Assembly (NCBI GenBank): GCA_037951105.1
Contig: JBAMJV010004317.1
Span: forward strand, 5,001-69,000
Length of the DNA stretch: 64,000 nt
DNA from: Echinarachnius parma
Lineage: Eukaryota > Echinodermata > Echinoidea > Clypeasteroida > Echinarachniidae
Direction: 5' to 3'
The translations under genes were made by a program, and so were the position numbers. Of the stretch, positions 1 to 10,159 are shown in pieces. Positions within the stretch are counted from its first letter, which is position 1. Every line of letters starts with the position of its first letter. The notes below the pieces were generated by a model, which was not told the DNA's origin, searched no databases, and saw nothing but the letters and a program-made list of their open reading frames with translations.

Positions 1-180
1 GTCCGCATACTTTGCACTACATAATTATCAGACAGGTGAATGGCGTCCGCATACTTTGCACCACATACATTTACACTACATAATCGAGCCAGCGACAACG
101 CGGCGCACGGCCAGCCCCGTGGCACGGCGGGGCGGACAACACACGGGTACCCTGGCGTTCGCAATTAAGCAGCCAGCGAA
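1..180. repeat. short duplicated block at left edge
   Basis: The phrase GTCCGCATACTTTGCAC occurs at about 1-17 and again at about 45-61, followed in each case by related text ending in ACTACATAA. This is a local duplication. No coding potential was recognised in it. Confidence 0.5.
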
Positions 181-183
181 CTG

Positions 184-440
184 GTATTGTTGGCACTAGT
201 TTGCACTGTTTAAGTTGGCACTAGTTTGCACCCAGTTTGCACTGTTTAAGTTGGCACTGTTTGAGTTGGCACTGTTTGAGTTGGCACTAGTTGGCACTGT
301 TTGAGTTGGCACTGTTTGAGTTGGCACTAGTTGGCACTGTTTGAGTTGGTACTGTTTGAGTTGGCACTAGTTGGCACTAGTTGGCACTGGTTGGCACTAG
401 TTGGCACTGGTTGGCACTGGTTGGCACTAGTTGGCACCAA
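184..440. repeat. TTGGCACT-based minisatellite
   Basis: Tandem units of about 12 bases (GTTGGCACTAGT and GTTGGCACTGTTTGA variants) run almost uninterrupted through this stretch. It lies downstream of the last visible lectin exon on the minus strand, so it is either in an intron or in the 3' flank of that gene. Confidence 0.85.
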
Positions 441-722
441 TTAGTAGGACCGTAAAGACGTATACTGGTATAGGTTGCTGTAATCCAATGTCATTTACAA
501 TAATAAACAGTATGGATATTGATTTCTGCAAGAAGACTTTAGTAACAATGCCGAATGACATGGTACATGTTTCATCAATCATAAGTGTATTAAGGAAATA
601 ATTAATTAATGATTTTGTCCTGGCGACGGGGCCAGTAGATTGCACAAAGCACCAGAAGGGCCGCCTGGTCTGTTCAACAAGGCGCGTTCAATGTAAAAGT
701 AGCAATATATAAGAATACTTAC

Positions 723-1001
723 AGTCGTACGTAACCTCCAGATACTTGTAGGTTCCATAGCAGGGATCGCCGAAAACACCATTTGTAGCGGACACTACAC
801 ATGAAGTCCTGCCGTCGCATTGAGCTCTCATGATTTCCCAGCTGTTTGAAGCATGACAGTTTAGGTCGTGGATGAACTGATGCGGGCATACTTCTGCGCC
901 TGCCGTTCTCCCGTAGTTCGCTCCAAGGATGATGATGCTCTTTCCGCCTCCGCAGTTCAGCTGTAGATTACTGCCCTCGCACACCAGGGAGTGCTCGCGA
1001 C
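723..1001 (-). CDS. SUEL-type lectin, fifth visible domain exon
   Basis: One exon encodes a full SUEL/rhamnose-binding lectin domain. On the minus strand an acceptor (TTGAAG) precedes 1001 and a GTAAGT donor follows 723; entry and exit are both phase 1. The motifs are VCEGS near the start, LGANYGR, then CDGR, FGDPC and KYLEVTYDC at the end, with the eight half-cystines usual for the family. These domains bind rhamnose or galactose and form secreted or surface lectins. The exon ends in a donor, so the gene continues to the left; no downstream exon could be recognised in 1-722. Confidence 0.85.
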
Positions 1002-1296
1002 CTTCAATGAAGACGGAGCGAACAAATGTATCATAACACTATAGCACTGAACTTAGGTGTTGTATTAAAAAGGACTCTACCGGTCTATTTGTATTAACGT
1101 TTCTGGAAACCAACATCATGTCAGTAACATGAATGCTGTCTACTGCTGGGAGACCTACGAACGTGGGAGAGTTTTTATCAACCATGAGGTAAATAAATTA
1201 ATTTTAATTAAAGCACACCGACAAATAAGTATATCAGACTAGACTCCCTGTCCCAATGTTTGTTCTAAATTACATCAGGAAATGATGATTACTTAC

Positions 1297-1578
1297 ATTC
1301 GAAAGTAACCTCAAGGTATTTGAAGTTTCCGAGGCAGGGATCACCGCCGAAAACCTCGTCTGTAGCTGGCACTGCACAGTAACTCCTGCCGTCGCATTGA
1401 GCCCTCACGACGCCAAAGCTGTTTAAAGCATGACAGTGGAGGTCATATATCTTTGGATGGGGACAGACTTCAGCGCCTGCCGTTCTCACGTAGTTCGCCT
1501 CCAGGACACTGATGCTCCTCCCGCCTCTGCAGCTCAGATGTAGGGTATTTCCCTCGCACACCCGGGATTGCTCAATAC
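1297..1578 (-). CDS. SUEL-type lectin, fourth domain exon
   Basis: A phase-1 exon encodes one SUEL domain (RVCEGN, EVCPH, CDGRSYC, GGDPC, KYLEVTFEC). The acceptor ATTCGAAG precedes 1578 and the donor GTAAGT follows 1297. Two departures from its neighbours are visible. The usual ANYGR sugar-contact motif reads ANYVR, and an extra Gly gives GGDPC. Known family members use the YGR and DPC regions for sugar contacts, so ligand binding may be altered in this unit; that is inference. Confidence 0.85.
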
Positions 1579-2339
1579 CTTCGAATATAAAACCGATGGA
1601 CCAAAATGCCATGGAAGTTAAATTTTATTTCCGCTTATATTCCAGATATAACCATTCATTAATCGATCTGGGAGGCTTGGGCTTTTACCATTACATAACA
1701 TTCAGATCGATACGCTAAAAAAATACTCCCAACCACTAATTTATAAAAATGTATCTGAAGCATTTCTCTTGCATCCACTATCATATATGACACAGTATAC
1801 AGTGCGGCTAAAGAAAACGTAATGGGATACTTTCCATAGTATCATTAAAAACATGCTTGGTGCCACTGGATAGGCAATCTTTGATTGAGAAAAATAATAC
1901 CAAGAACAGTAATTTTGGGCGAATAGTTTTCGTTTCAGGATATATTTAGTAAAGAAATGTAACTCTAAATAAACTTTAACCAACTGGTCTCTTAATATTT
2001 CTTACGGATTTATTACTGTAGGTCTCATTCTGGTTTCCAACTGGTTTCATTCAGTCTTATTGGTTTCATACACTCTTATTATTACAGTTTTACTGGTTTC
2101 TAATTTGTCTGTTTGTGGTTTCTTACTATGTTCTTGTTGTTTTAACTACTGGTTCCCATGATTCCAGGATACACATTTCCATATATTGAAACCAGTTGGC
2201 TAACAGGAGTGAACTGGTACCGGTCTGTCAGTCGGTTCGTAAACTTGCTTTTAATGTTTTCTACGAGCTTGGTTAAAAATTGTATTAAATATTGTACTGA
2301 CTATCATGTTTGCGCATAAATAGCTATACGATTACTTAC

Positions 2340-2627
2340 AGTCGTACGTAACCTCAAGGTATTTGTAGGTTCCGTTGCAGGGATCACCAAAAACTCCGTT
2401 GATAGCGGACACCGCGCAGGAGCTTCTGCCATCGCACTGAGTTCTCAAAATGTCCAGGCTGTTTGAAGCATGGCAGTCAAGGTCTCGGATGCTCCCCCGG
2501 CAGACTTCCCCACCCGCAGTTCTCCCATAATTCGCCCCAAGGATGCCGATGCTCCTACCGCCTCCACAGCTCAGTTGTAGGCTAGTCCCTTCGCATACCA
2601 GAGAGTGTTGCGCAAGTTGGGCACAGC
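2340..2627 (-). CDS. SUEL-type lectin, third domain exon
   Basis: A phase-1 exon encodes one SUEL domain with LVCEG, ANYGR, CDGRSSC, FGDPC and KYLEVTYDC. It is nine bases longer at its 5' end than the other domain exons (288 versus 279), adding a linker that includes Cys residues formed with the splice junction (CCAQLAQ) before the first conserved Cys. That extra pair of cysteines could link domains or chains. Acceptor TGTTCAG precedes 2627 and the donor GTAAGT follows 2340. Confidence 0.85.
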
Positions 2628-2953
2628 CTGAACATTGAAAGAAGGAGGGCCGAACGTTTGTAACAAGTGCTAGTTAATAGTTATTGTTTTCGTTAACCTT
2701 CAACAACATTCTGCACACTCACCAACATTTTAGGGAATCGTTCAATAACATTTTACCTCTGTATTGTATTCTTAAATTCATAATTATGACTACATAGATT
2801 GCTTTTTAAAGCTACACACACTTTAAATAAAGGTTCAAATGTGCATGTTGAACAATAGCGGCACCCTACGGGATGCAAACGTGCACCACAGTCTTCCAAA
2901 TTTGCACCCTTAATCCTTTATCCGTTTAATTGTTAGCGTGAACGAATACTTAC

Positions 2954-3232
2954 ATTCGTAAATAACCTCAAGGAACTTGTGATTTTCGGGGCAGGGATCG
3001 CCGAAAACATCGTTTGAAGCAGACACTGCACAGTAGCTCCTGCCATCGCATCGAGCTTTCACGATGTCCAAACTGTTAGAAGCATGAGAGTGGATGTCAT
3101 GTATATTTGGATGTGGACATACTTCCGCGCCTGCAGTTCTCCCGTAGTTCGCCTTCAGAATACTGATGCTCCTTCCGCCAGTGCAGCTCAGATGTAGGGT
3201 ACTTCCCTCGCACATCCGGGAGTGCTCAATAC
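2954..3232 (-). CDS. SUEL-type lectin, second domain exon (one Cys lost)
   Basis: A phase-1 exon encodes one SUEL domain (RMCEGS, ANYGR, CDGRSYC, FGDPC, KFLEVIYEC). The fourth conserved half-cystine is replaced by Ser: the neighbours read HDLNCHA or HDFNCHA, while this unit reads HDIHSHA (codon TCT, near 3089). The domain therefore has seven of eight half-cystines and an unpaired partner. Acceptor TTAATTAAG precedes 3232 and donor GTAAGT follows 2954. Confidence 0.85.
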
Positions 3233-3360
3233 CTTAATTAGCATTAGAATACAATAGACAGATACATCACAACATACACTAGTGTTGTACCTTTAATTTG
3301 AATTAAAATAATGTATGATGTACAATGACATACAGTATTACTATTGTGTTCTGCAAGGAG

Positions 3361-3721
3361 ACTTAAAGGGGACTTCTAACGAAGGGTTTATAAAAATGTG
3401 TATTTATGTGATCTGATATGTCCAATAAGTGATTCGTGAAAATTCCATGTAAAAATTGGTGTTATATGACCGAATAATGAGCGAAAATGCAAAGTGATAT
3501 TCACTTACTCATGCTATTGACTTTGTAAACAGTTAACATTCTCCACTTGAGAATTTAAAATCCAAACACTTCAATTATGCACATCTTTATAACAAAAACA
3601 TTGGAATACCAGAATCCGTTCCACGCTTCTACTGGTTATACAAATACAATGAGGTATGTGGGAGACGCTAGAGTTTTAAGTGGTTTTCTGGACTTTATCA
3701 ACGTTACTAGATCCCTTTAGA
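3361..3721. repeat. MITE family B copy in lectin intron
   Basis: The right end matches the inverted end GTTACTAGATCCCTTTA and the interior (GATATGTCC, GAGCGAAAATGCAAAGTGATATTC) recurs at 14938-15330, 16840-17110 and 46889-47282. This is a dispersed non-autonomous element of about 390 bases. Confidence 0.75.
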
Positions 3722-3809
3722 AAACAATGAATGATAATTATGATATTGTACAAGTTTTATCAATCATTAGTCTACATATTTCCTCAGTAACAGCTCTACG
3801 AATACTTAC

Positions 3810-4088
3810 AGTCGAACGTGACCTCCAGGTACTTGTGGGTACCGTGGCAGGGATCGCCAAAAACATCGTTGGTAGCGGACACTGTACAGGATCTCCTGCC
3901 GGTGCATTGAGCTCTCAGGATGTCCAGGCTGTTTGGAGCATGGCAGTTAAAGTCGTGGATGAACGGATGCGGGCAGACTTCCCCACCTGCAGTTCTCCCG
4001 TAGTTCGCCCCAACGATGCCGATACTCCTTCCAGCTTCGCAGTCCAGCTGAAGGCTACTGCCCTCGCATACCCTGGAGTGTTCCGGAC
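3810..4088 (-). CDS. SUEL-type lectin, first domain exon
   Basis: The most 5' complete SUEL domain of the minus-strand lectin gene: RVCEGS, ANYGR, CTGRRSC, FGDPC, KYLEVTFDC, with eight half-cystines. The acceptor AATGTAAAG precedes 4088, the donor GTAAGTATT follows 3810, phase 1 in and out. Its 5' phase fits the candidate signal-peptide exon at 5356-5233, giving a junction Ile-Cys-Pro-Glu-His-Ser. A plus-strand reading frame across this exon is only its antisense shadow. Confidence 0.85.
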
Positions 4089-4318
4089 CTTTACATTGAA
4101 ATAAGAGTGACTGATATTCATGGACTTAGAGACGTACATGCATTTTTCGTGCACTTAACAATCTGCTTACCTGGATGGAGGGCTATCTATATAACAGACC
4201 AATAAAATTTATCTTGTCTAGCTCCGTCTGTATGTCCAATCATCCAGTATTACTTCCATCAAGGCTTCAGTTCCCCAGGGGTGGTATTCTGTAAGTTCAT
4301 CCTAATTTGTTACCCCAG

Positions 4319-4747
4319 GGATCTATCCCGGGGGGGGGGGGGGGGGGGTACTCACGTATATTGGGTATACGGGGATGTGCCGCTGGGAAGGGTGACTTTT
4401 TCAAGAAAGATCCTTAGACATGGGTCCCCTTTTCATCAAAAAAATCCTTAGACATGGGTCCCTTTTTTCATATTTCCCCTTTTTTATACGTAATTTTGGG
4501 ATTTGCCGATGTGAAATTGCCAAATGTTTCAAGCTCGCTACGCTCGCTAACTTAAAACCACAAAATTTGCGGGAAATACACCCAAAACATGCGCCGCAGG
4601 CGAAAAAAATCCTTAGACATGGGTCCATTTTTCGCAAAAGGACCCTTAGATGTGGGTATGGGTTTAGAGGTCTCAGCCGCACACCCCCGTCCGACTATAA
4701 TCTGAGTACCCCCCCCCCCCCCCCCCCCCCCCCGGGGGATCTATCCC
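4319..4747. mobile_element. MITE with poly-G/poly-C termini and an 11-bp direct repeat
   Basis: A run of 19 G (4330-4348) followed by TACTCA faces TGAGTA followed by a run of 25 C (4709-4733), so the ends are inverted repeats of the type G(n)TACTCA. The direct repeat GGATCTATCCC flanks it at 4319-4329 and 4737-4747, as expected of a target-site duplication. The interior has three near-copies of CTTAGACATGGGTCC. No coding sequence was recognised. Confidence 0.7.
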
Positions 4748-4986
4748 CTGCCTACTGCTAGTTCAATCTACATCGATGATCTGGGAGATAACAATGAAAA
4801 TGCCCTGTACGCAGACGATTCCATATCTGTTTGAATTGTGTTTTTTTTTTTTCAATTTGAAACACCCAGCTGGCGACAGTTTATTTTCTCCTTGATTTCA
4901 TATATTTTAAAATGCACATAATTATTATCGTAACTATGTTAGCGAAAAACTATTTTAAAAAAGTAAATTGCTTGTTTGCTGATTAA

Positions 4987-5196
4987 TAGAGTACCGAAAT
5001 AGTGACGTCACATTCGTTTTTTATATCATAGTTCTTAACAACTTGTCCTTTGATTCGGTCTTGTTGTAGTGGGTTGGAACTGGACGATTGCCTTCTTAGC
5101 AACCGCTCGGTCAAAAATTGTTGGCTTGCCTGACATAGTTTAGAACCATTGCCAATGTCAATATATGACTGTGACGTCACACTTCGGTGTACTCTA
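4987..5196. mobile_element. 210-bp MITE carrying TGACGTCA at both ends
   Basis: TAGAGTACCGAAATAGTGAC at the left end matches, inverted, the right end GTGACGTCACACTTCGGTGT plus ACTCTA. Each arm contains the full CRE palindrome TGACGTCA (about 5003-5010 and 5172-5179). It lies between the candidate signal exon and the first lectin domain exon. Confidence 0.75.
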
Positions 5197-5232
5197 TGTA
5201 TATATGATAACGAAATATTCTTGTAATCTTAC

Positions 5233-5356
5233 AAATGCCTTGTGCTGAGACCACAATAAGGAGGACGCTGGTGATAAGTCGAATATTGCTCCGCCTTGAT
5301 AGTCTCACTTCAAATCGTCTGTCGTCAACCTGATGATCGTGTCTCGAACTGTATGC
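5233..5356 (-). CDS. candidate signal-peptide exon of the lectin gene
   Basis: On the minus strand an open frame ends in a GTAAG donor after 5233 with phase 1, which is the phase required by the first SUEL exon at 4088. Just before the donor it encodes a hydrophobic stretch with small residues (RLITSVLLIVVSAQG), typical of a secretory signal and cleavage site. The frame is open back to a stop at 5357-5359, but no ATG lies in it. A further 5' exon with the start codon is therefore needed, or the call is wrong. Confidence 0.4.
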
Positions 5357-5619
5357 CTAAGGTAGTGGTGATAAGAATGTCGGTGGACACAGTAACTTTA
5401 TGACGTTAAGCAAGTGGATACGATTTTTAAGGCAAATGATAAATTAGTGGTCTCATAATATATCTACAGTATACTTAAATAAGGCCTTTGATTAAAACAA
5501 ATAATATACATTTATGTGAATTAATAAAAAGAATCCAAATTGTGCATGTTGTAGTCCATAAAAAATGAGAAGGAAAAAATGTCGATGTTCTGCATCTGTT
5601 CCACATCAATTGCGATCAC

Positions 5620-5950
5620 ATTAATTACACCCCTGTTCCCCGTTCCACATCAAACTACTCCCATATTCCACATCCATTACGCCCAGTTTCACATCTAGTA
5701 TGTCCATATTCCACATCAATCAAGTCTCCTGTTCCCCATTCTTAATGCCCCCGTTCCACATCCATCACGCCCCTTTTCCACATCCATCACGCCCCTTTTC
5801 CACATCCATCACGCCTCTTTTCCACATCCATCACGCCCAGTTTCACATCCAGTATGCCCATATTCCACATCAATCAAGTCTCCCGTTCCAAATCCGATAT
5901 GCCCCTGTTCCACATTCATCACGCCCCTTTTCCACATCCGCCCCATTTTA
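5620..5950. repeat. CCCCTTTTCCACATCCATCACG minisatellite (22-bp unit)
   Basis: At least ten imperfect units of about 22 bases, alternating variants with CATCACGCCCC, CAGTATGCCC and CAATCAAGTC. Any reading frame across it is repeat-derived. No gene is visible between here and 6.4 kb; the rest is plain AT-rich sequence. Confidence 0.85.
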
Positions 5951-6583
5951 ACAATTTTGTCCTACGTCACTGTGGTCGGGGATAAAAACAAATCAAACCA
6001 TAAATCCACCCTTTAACGTCAAGTATCAGTGGTTTAAGGATTTAAACACAAACATATTTCAAAATGATAATAAAATAAATAAATCCGTCGAGTACTTTCG
6101 CCGACTCCCTTTCCATTTTGTTGTTATTATATCCAATATTTCTCAAGCACAATAATTATTATTTTAGATGTTTAGTTAGAAGGGGTTTATGATTGTATTG
6201 TGTTATATACCACAAACCCTGTTAACGGGAAGTGGCTTATTGGATAGAAACAGATAAGGAAGTGAAATGACTAATCGGAAATATAATATTATCAATGTAA
6301 TTCACTTTAACAAAAAATTATGTTTAAAAAATAAATTAAAACAAATATATTGAAAATTATATTATACGTGTGGTTTGCGGTTATAAACAATTATATTTAA
6401 AAAGAAATAAAACTTAAAGATTAAATCTCGGATGCCTTACAAGGGCCTCTTCGGACCTAGATTAGTGCTCTTAAGTGTTAATAAGTGTTTGAAAAACATC
6501 TTCGAATTTCATGCCACTTGTCCGTGCAAAATGAGTCAATTACAATATTTTTTTTAATTATCAAAAATGAGCAAAGAAAAAAA

Positions 6584-6648
6584 GGCTTCGCTGGGAATCG
6601 AACCCGAGACCTCCGGATTGCTAAACCGGTGCTCAACCATCGGTGGAA
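6584..6648 (-). repeat. tRNA-like SINE fragment
   Basis: The minus strand reads GATGGTTGAGCACCGG (A-box-like), then an anticodon-arm-like segment and GGGTTCGATTCCC (B box). It is the inverted partner of 8331-8392. The folding is incomplete and it sits in a repeat, so it is a tRNA-derived pol III element and not a functional tRNA gene. Confidence 0.6.
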
Positions 6649-8330
6649 AATTCAATTATTTGCATATTTATGGTAATTTTAAATGCAAATAAGGTCATCA
6701 AATTATCATTTTGAGCCCATAGATCATATATATATATGATAATTAAAATTCGATTTTTCAATCCATATATTCTTCAGACCATAATAATGAAATAATGAAA
6801 TAATAATGTTACCAAACAAAATCGGAAGAGCCAGGTTATTCCTAATGTTATATTTTATTGTTTTGATAACTTCTTATTTCTTCGTTTGTTTGTACTCATG
6901 TATTTTATCATTCTTGTTGTTTTATTTTTTATTTCTAACTATAATCCACCTAAAAAAAAAATCAACGTTGTATCTCTTTTTAGGAAAAATTATATTTCCA
7001 TATGTTTTGTATACAAATCACAAAAATGAGCAATTTCGGGCTGACATGCAAAGACAAAAAGTCACGTGAAATTGCGCGGGATCACGCGCAGTTATGCTGC
7101 AGTCTTGGGTTCCATTCCCGGCGCATCTTTTCCTTGCTCATTTTCAATCATTTAAAAAATATTTCTAGTCAGTTTCCTTTATGTTTGAATTTAATTAAAG
7201 GTACACTTGTAAGGGTTTTGGTTAGTTTTAATTCCATACAACATTTCATCGAATAAAACATGTAAAATGAGAATCTTTCCCTTTCGAATGCTTTCATAGT
7301 TTGATTTTGATTTCAAAATATTTTATTTATATATCGTCTAGCCAGGCGATATCTTGACATAAAATGCTTACCGGTATACACATCTTTCGCACAATTTCAA
7401 ATTAAGTTTTTATTAGTTGTTGATGATATCTCCATTTAAATGGATAGTTGCGAATTGGTCAAACTTAACTTTAGTAACCAAAACCTGCATCATTACGGTA
7501 CAATATAATAGTTATAACTCCACCATGCTCGAAAGGTATACACAATTACAAACGACTAAGTAAAAACCATGTTATCATTAAAATTTAAAAAAGAGCCGTT
7601 ACAACTCAAGAGGACGCTCTTGAGTTGGTTTTAGCCATTTTTCATACAAAATTGTGCATTTGATGTTCAATAGAGATATCATCACTAATTATTTAAAAAC
7701 CTATTTAGATATTTTTCAAATTAGTCTATATAAGCATTTCTTGTATTTTTCTAAAAAGTCAAAATGTCCCCCGGCCGGTAGACTTATGAATAAAATATCT
7801 TGAAATAAAAATGTTCAACTATGAGAGCATTTGAAAGGGAATGATTCTCATTTTACATGTTTTATTCAAGGAACTTTCAAATGGAATTAAAACCAACCAA
7901 TTTAGTGTCAAGGGGCATTTCGGGAATTACCAATACTCAAGTCTATCTTTAATCATTATTTTAACAAATTTTGTATGGGACATGGTGGAAACCAATGAGT
8001 TTTTAGACTGCCCTCTTAAGTTTTAACGGCTATTTTTGAATAGTAACAGGCTTTTTACTTAGTCGTTTGTAATTGTGTATACCTTTCGAGCACGGTGGAG
8101 TTATAACTATTAGTTTGCAATGCAGGTTTTGGTTACGAAAATTCAGTTTGACCAAAACTCAACTATCATTTTAATAAAAGGCTCCCTCATTTCGTGTGAT
8201 CCCGCGCACTTTCTTTAGAAAAGTCGTCTTGATTATCTTTGGGTTAATTAGTGCCCTGTTTATTAGCTTCTGAATGTTCGAGCATTAAAAATGGTTTCAT
8301 GGGAAGTTCCCCTATTCAAGTGTCTTTGTG

Positions 8331-8392
8331 GCTTGATGGTTGAGCACCGGTCTAGCAATTCGGAGGTCTCGGGTTCGATTCCCGGCGAAGTC
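8331..8392 (+). repeat. tRNA-like SINE fragment
   Basis: GATGGTTGAGCACCGG resembles a pol III A box and GGTTCGATTCC at 8372-8382 is a perfect B box. It occupies the right arm of the foldback element and mirrors 6584-6648. Confidence 0.6.
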
Positions 8393-9155
8393 TATTTTTC
8401 TTTGCTAATTTCCAATCATTTTTAAAATATTGTAATTTACTCATTTTGCACGGTCAAGTGCCATGAAATTCGAAGATGTTTTTCAAACACTTATTGTCAC
8501 TTTAGAGCACTAATCTAGGTCCGAAGAGGCCCTTCTAAGGCATCCGAGATTTAATCTTGAAGCTTTGTTGTTTTTGATACATTTGTTTTAATTTATTTGT
8601 TTATACATATAAATTTTTTTTAATAATATAATGTATTTCCTATCGTTTGCTCATTTTCCTTTATGTTTGAACATTTTAAAAAGAAACAATAGTTTAAGAT
8701 CAGATATCGATGAATGTCTTAAGGAGCACTTTAGACTGAGATCAACGCTATATAACGAGTTTGAGTGCTGGACAAACATATTGCGCTTGATCATTTCAAC
8801 CACATCGATCCTTATTACTTTTTACTGTCAAGTGCTTAGAAATCCCCAATAATGTCTTTCAAATACTCTTCGCACAAATTGTAACTGTTCTTAAGTGACA
8901 ATAATTGAATATAATAGCTGTCAAGTGCATGCTAATACATCCGAATATGTTTTTCGACAATCTTCACATATAAAAATAAACATGATTCTTCTCAAGTAAC
9001 TTGAATACATTTTTAAAAGAATTCAAAAGAATAATTGTCAATTGCTAAGAAATCAGAAGATGTTTTTCGGACTCTCTCTCTCTTCTTGGCTCTTCACAAA
9101 GTTTACTCAACATGATTGTTTTCAAGTGGGCTTTAATCTTTTTTGACAAGAATTT

Positions 9156-9166
9156 TATATAAAAGG
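9156..9166 (+). promoter_or_regulatory. TATA box of the BRICHOS-type gene
   Basis: TATATAAAAGG is a canonical TATA box on the plus strand, 147 bases upstream of the first MEK start codon at 9313. A transcription start near 9190 would leave a 5' UTR of roughly 120 bases. Its placement supports the view that the first exon copy is the original one. Confidence 0.6.
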
Positions 9167-9312
9167 AACAGTTGTCGGGATGGTCTTCACATACCACCTG
9201 AGGAGGCGGCCAACCAACACACCTTTTGATCAGACCTCAATCGATCAATATTCGTAAATCTGCACCTCGTTTTAGCTCAATCGATCGTCGTGGTCTACAC
9301 CAACTTCTAATC

Positions 9313-9333
9313 ATGGAGAAAGTTCTACCAAAG
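9313..9333 (+). CDS. BRICHOS-type proprotein, first coding exon (copy 1)
   Basis: ATG opens MEKVLPK and a GTAAGG donor follows directly, phase 0. The next exon at 10450 starts in phase 0, so the join is in frame. It is the first of four tandem copies and the one nearest the TATA box, so I take it as the start. The short cytoplasmic N-terminus it gives fits a type II membrane protein. Confidence 0.6.
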
Positions 9334-9428
9334 GTAAGGAACATTTAATAAATTACTCCATATGGGCTGTAATCTCACAAATTGGCTCGTTTTAGTTCAA
9401 TCGTCGTGGTATACACCAACTTCTAATC

Positions 9429-9449
9429 ATGGAGAAAGATCTACCAAAG
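9429..9449 (+). CDS. alternative first coding exon copy 2 (MEKDLPK)
   Basis: ATG-GAG-AAA-GAT-CTA-CCA-AAG followed by GTAAG, phase 0. It is interchangeable with copy 1 for splicing to 10450. Whether it has its own transcription start cannot be told; no separate TATA box is visible. Confidence 0.4.
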
Positions 9450-9668
9450 GTAAGAAACATTTAATAAATTACTCCATTGTCCATATGGGCTGTAATCTCA
9501 CAAATGGGCTCGTTTGAGTTCAACTGTCGTGGTCTACTCCAACTTCTAATCAGGGAGAAAGATCTACCAAAGGTAAGGACCATCTAAGAAACTAGTACTC
9601 CACGTGGGGTTTAACCTCACACATTGGCTCGTTTTAGCTCAATTGTCGTGATCTACATCAACATAATC

Positions 9669-9689
9669 ATGGAGAAGAATCTACCAAAG
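9669..9689 (+). CDS. alternative first coding exon copy 4 (MEKNLPK)
   Basis: ATG opens MEKNLPK, followed by the GTAAGG donor in phase 0. Copy 3 at 9552-9572 has lost its ATG and is not listed as coding. Confidence 0.4.
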
Positions 9690-10159
9690 GTAAGGACCAT
9701 CTACGAGATTATTCACAAATGGGATCGTTTTGGCTCAATCACCAAGACCTATAGTATGCACCAACATGATCTACTCGTGCAAACAGATCTTAAACAGGTT
9801 AGAACTTCCAAGGGACTACTCTCAAATGCTGCATTATTATACTTCCCTCATACAGAAATCTGCTCTGCATAAGCTCCTATATAAGCAACTGGGAGCAAAG
9901 TATGCCTTGACATTGAATGCCTAAAATTGACCTCCAAAAAGAAGTTTGAAGTCAATTTTCAATATGAAATCACGTTTTTCTAACCGAAACCGAAATTTCC
10001 AGTAACAAATTATTAGTTTGTGCCACACTTGAGAAGGGGGATATTGCAATTTAAAGTGCATAATGTTTTCCTGCAACGCACGATTGTTTGCAATCGAATA
10101 ACTTTTTTATGTTTTGAATCATTAGAACTTTGTTAGTTGTTATTGTTTTACTTTATTGT

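Larger units (their letters stand above)
6418..8559. mobile_element. 2.1-kb foldback element with tRNA-derived arms
   Basis: The left arm (about 6418-6660) and right arm (about 8330-8559) are inverted copies. Examples are TTAAATCTCGGATGCC at 6421 facing GGCATCCGAGATTTAA near 8540, and GCAAAATGAGTCAATTACAA facing its complement near 8435. Each arm holds a tRNA-like block. Nested inside are further inverted segments (7255-7310 versus 7815-7870) and pieces of MITE family A (7430-7730 and 8010-8180). No protein-coding capacity was recognised. Confidence 0.7.
9255..9700 (+). repeat. four tandem copies of the first coding exon
   Basis: Units of about 116-123 bases repeat the leader (GCTCGTTTTAGCTCAAT...), the coding mini-exon and its donor. 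Copies begin at 9313 (MEKVLPK), 9429 (MEKDLPK), 9552 (start codon changed to AGG; reads REKDLPK) and 9669 (MEKNLPK). All four keep the GTAAG donor. Each intact copy could in principle serve as an alternative first exon in the same phase. Confidence 0.75.

Noticed and set aside
184..440. CRISPR-like array
   Set aside because: The units are contiguous with no unique spacers; it is a minisatellite, as are 5620-5950 and 32394-33160.
3727..4154. Plus- and minus-strand frames across the first lectin exon in other frames
   Set aside because: They read the SUEL exon antisense or out of frame; the correct frame has all family motifs and splice sites.
6584..8392. tRNA genes at 6584-6648 and 8331-8392
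   Set aside because: A and B boxes are present, but the cloverleaf is incomplete, the two are inverted copies inside one repeat, and degenerate relatives occur elsewhere; they are SINE-type remnants.
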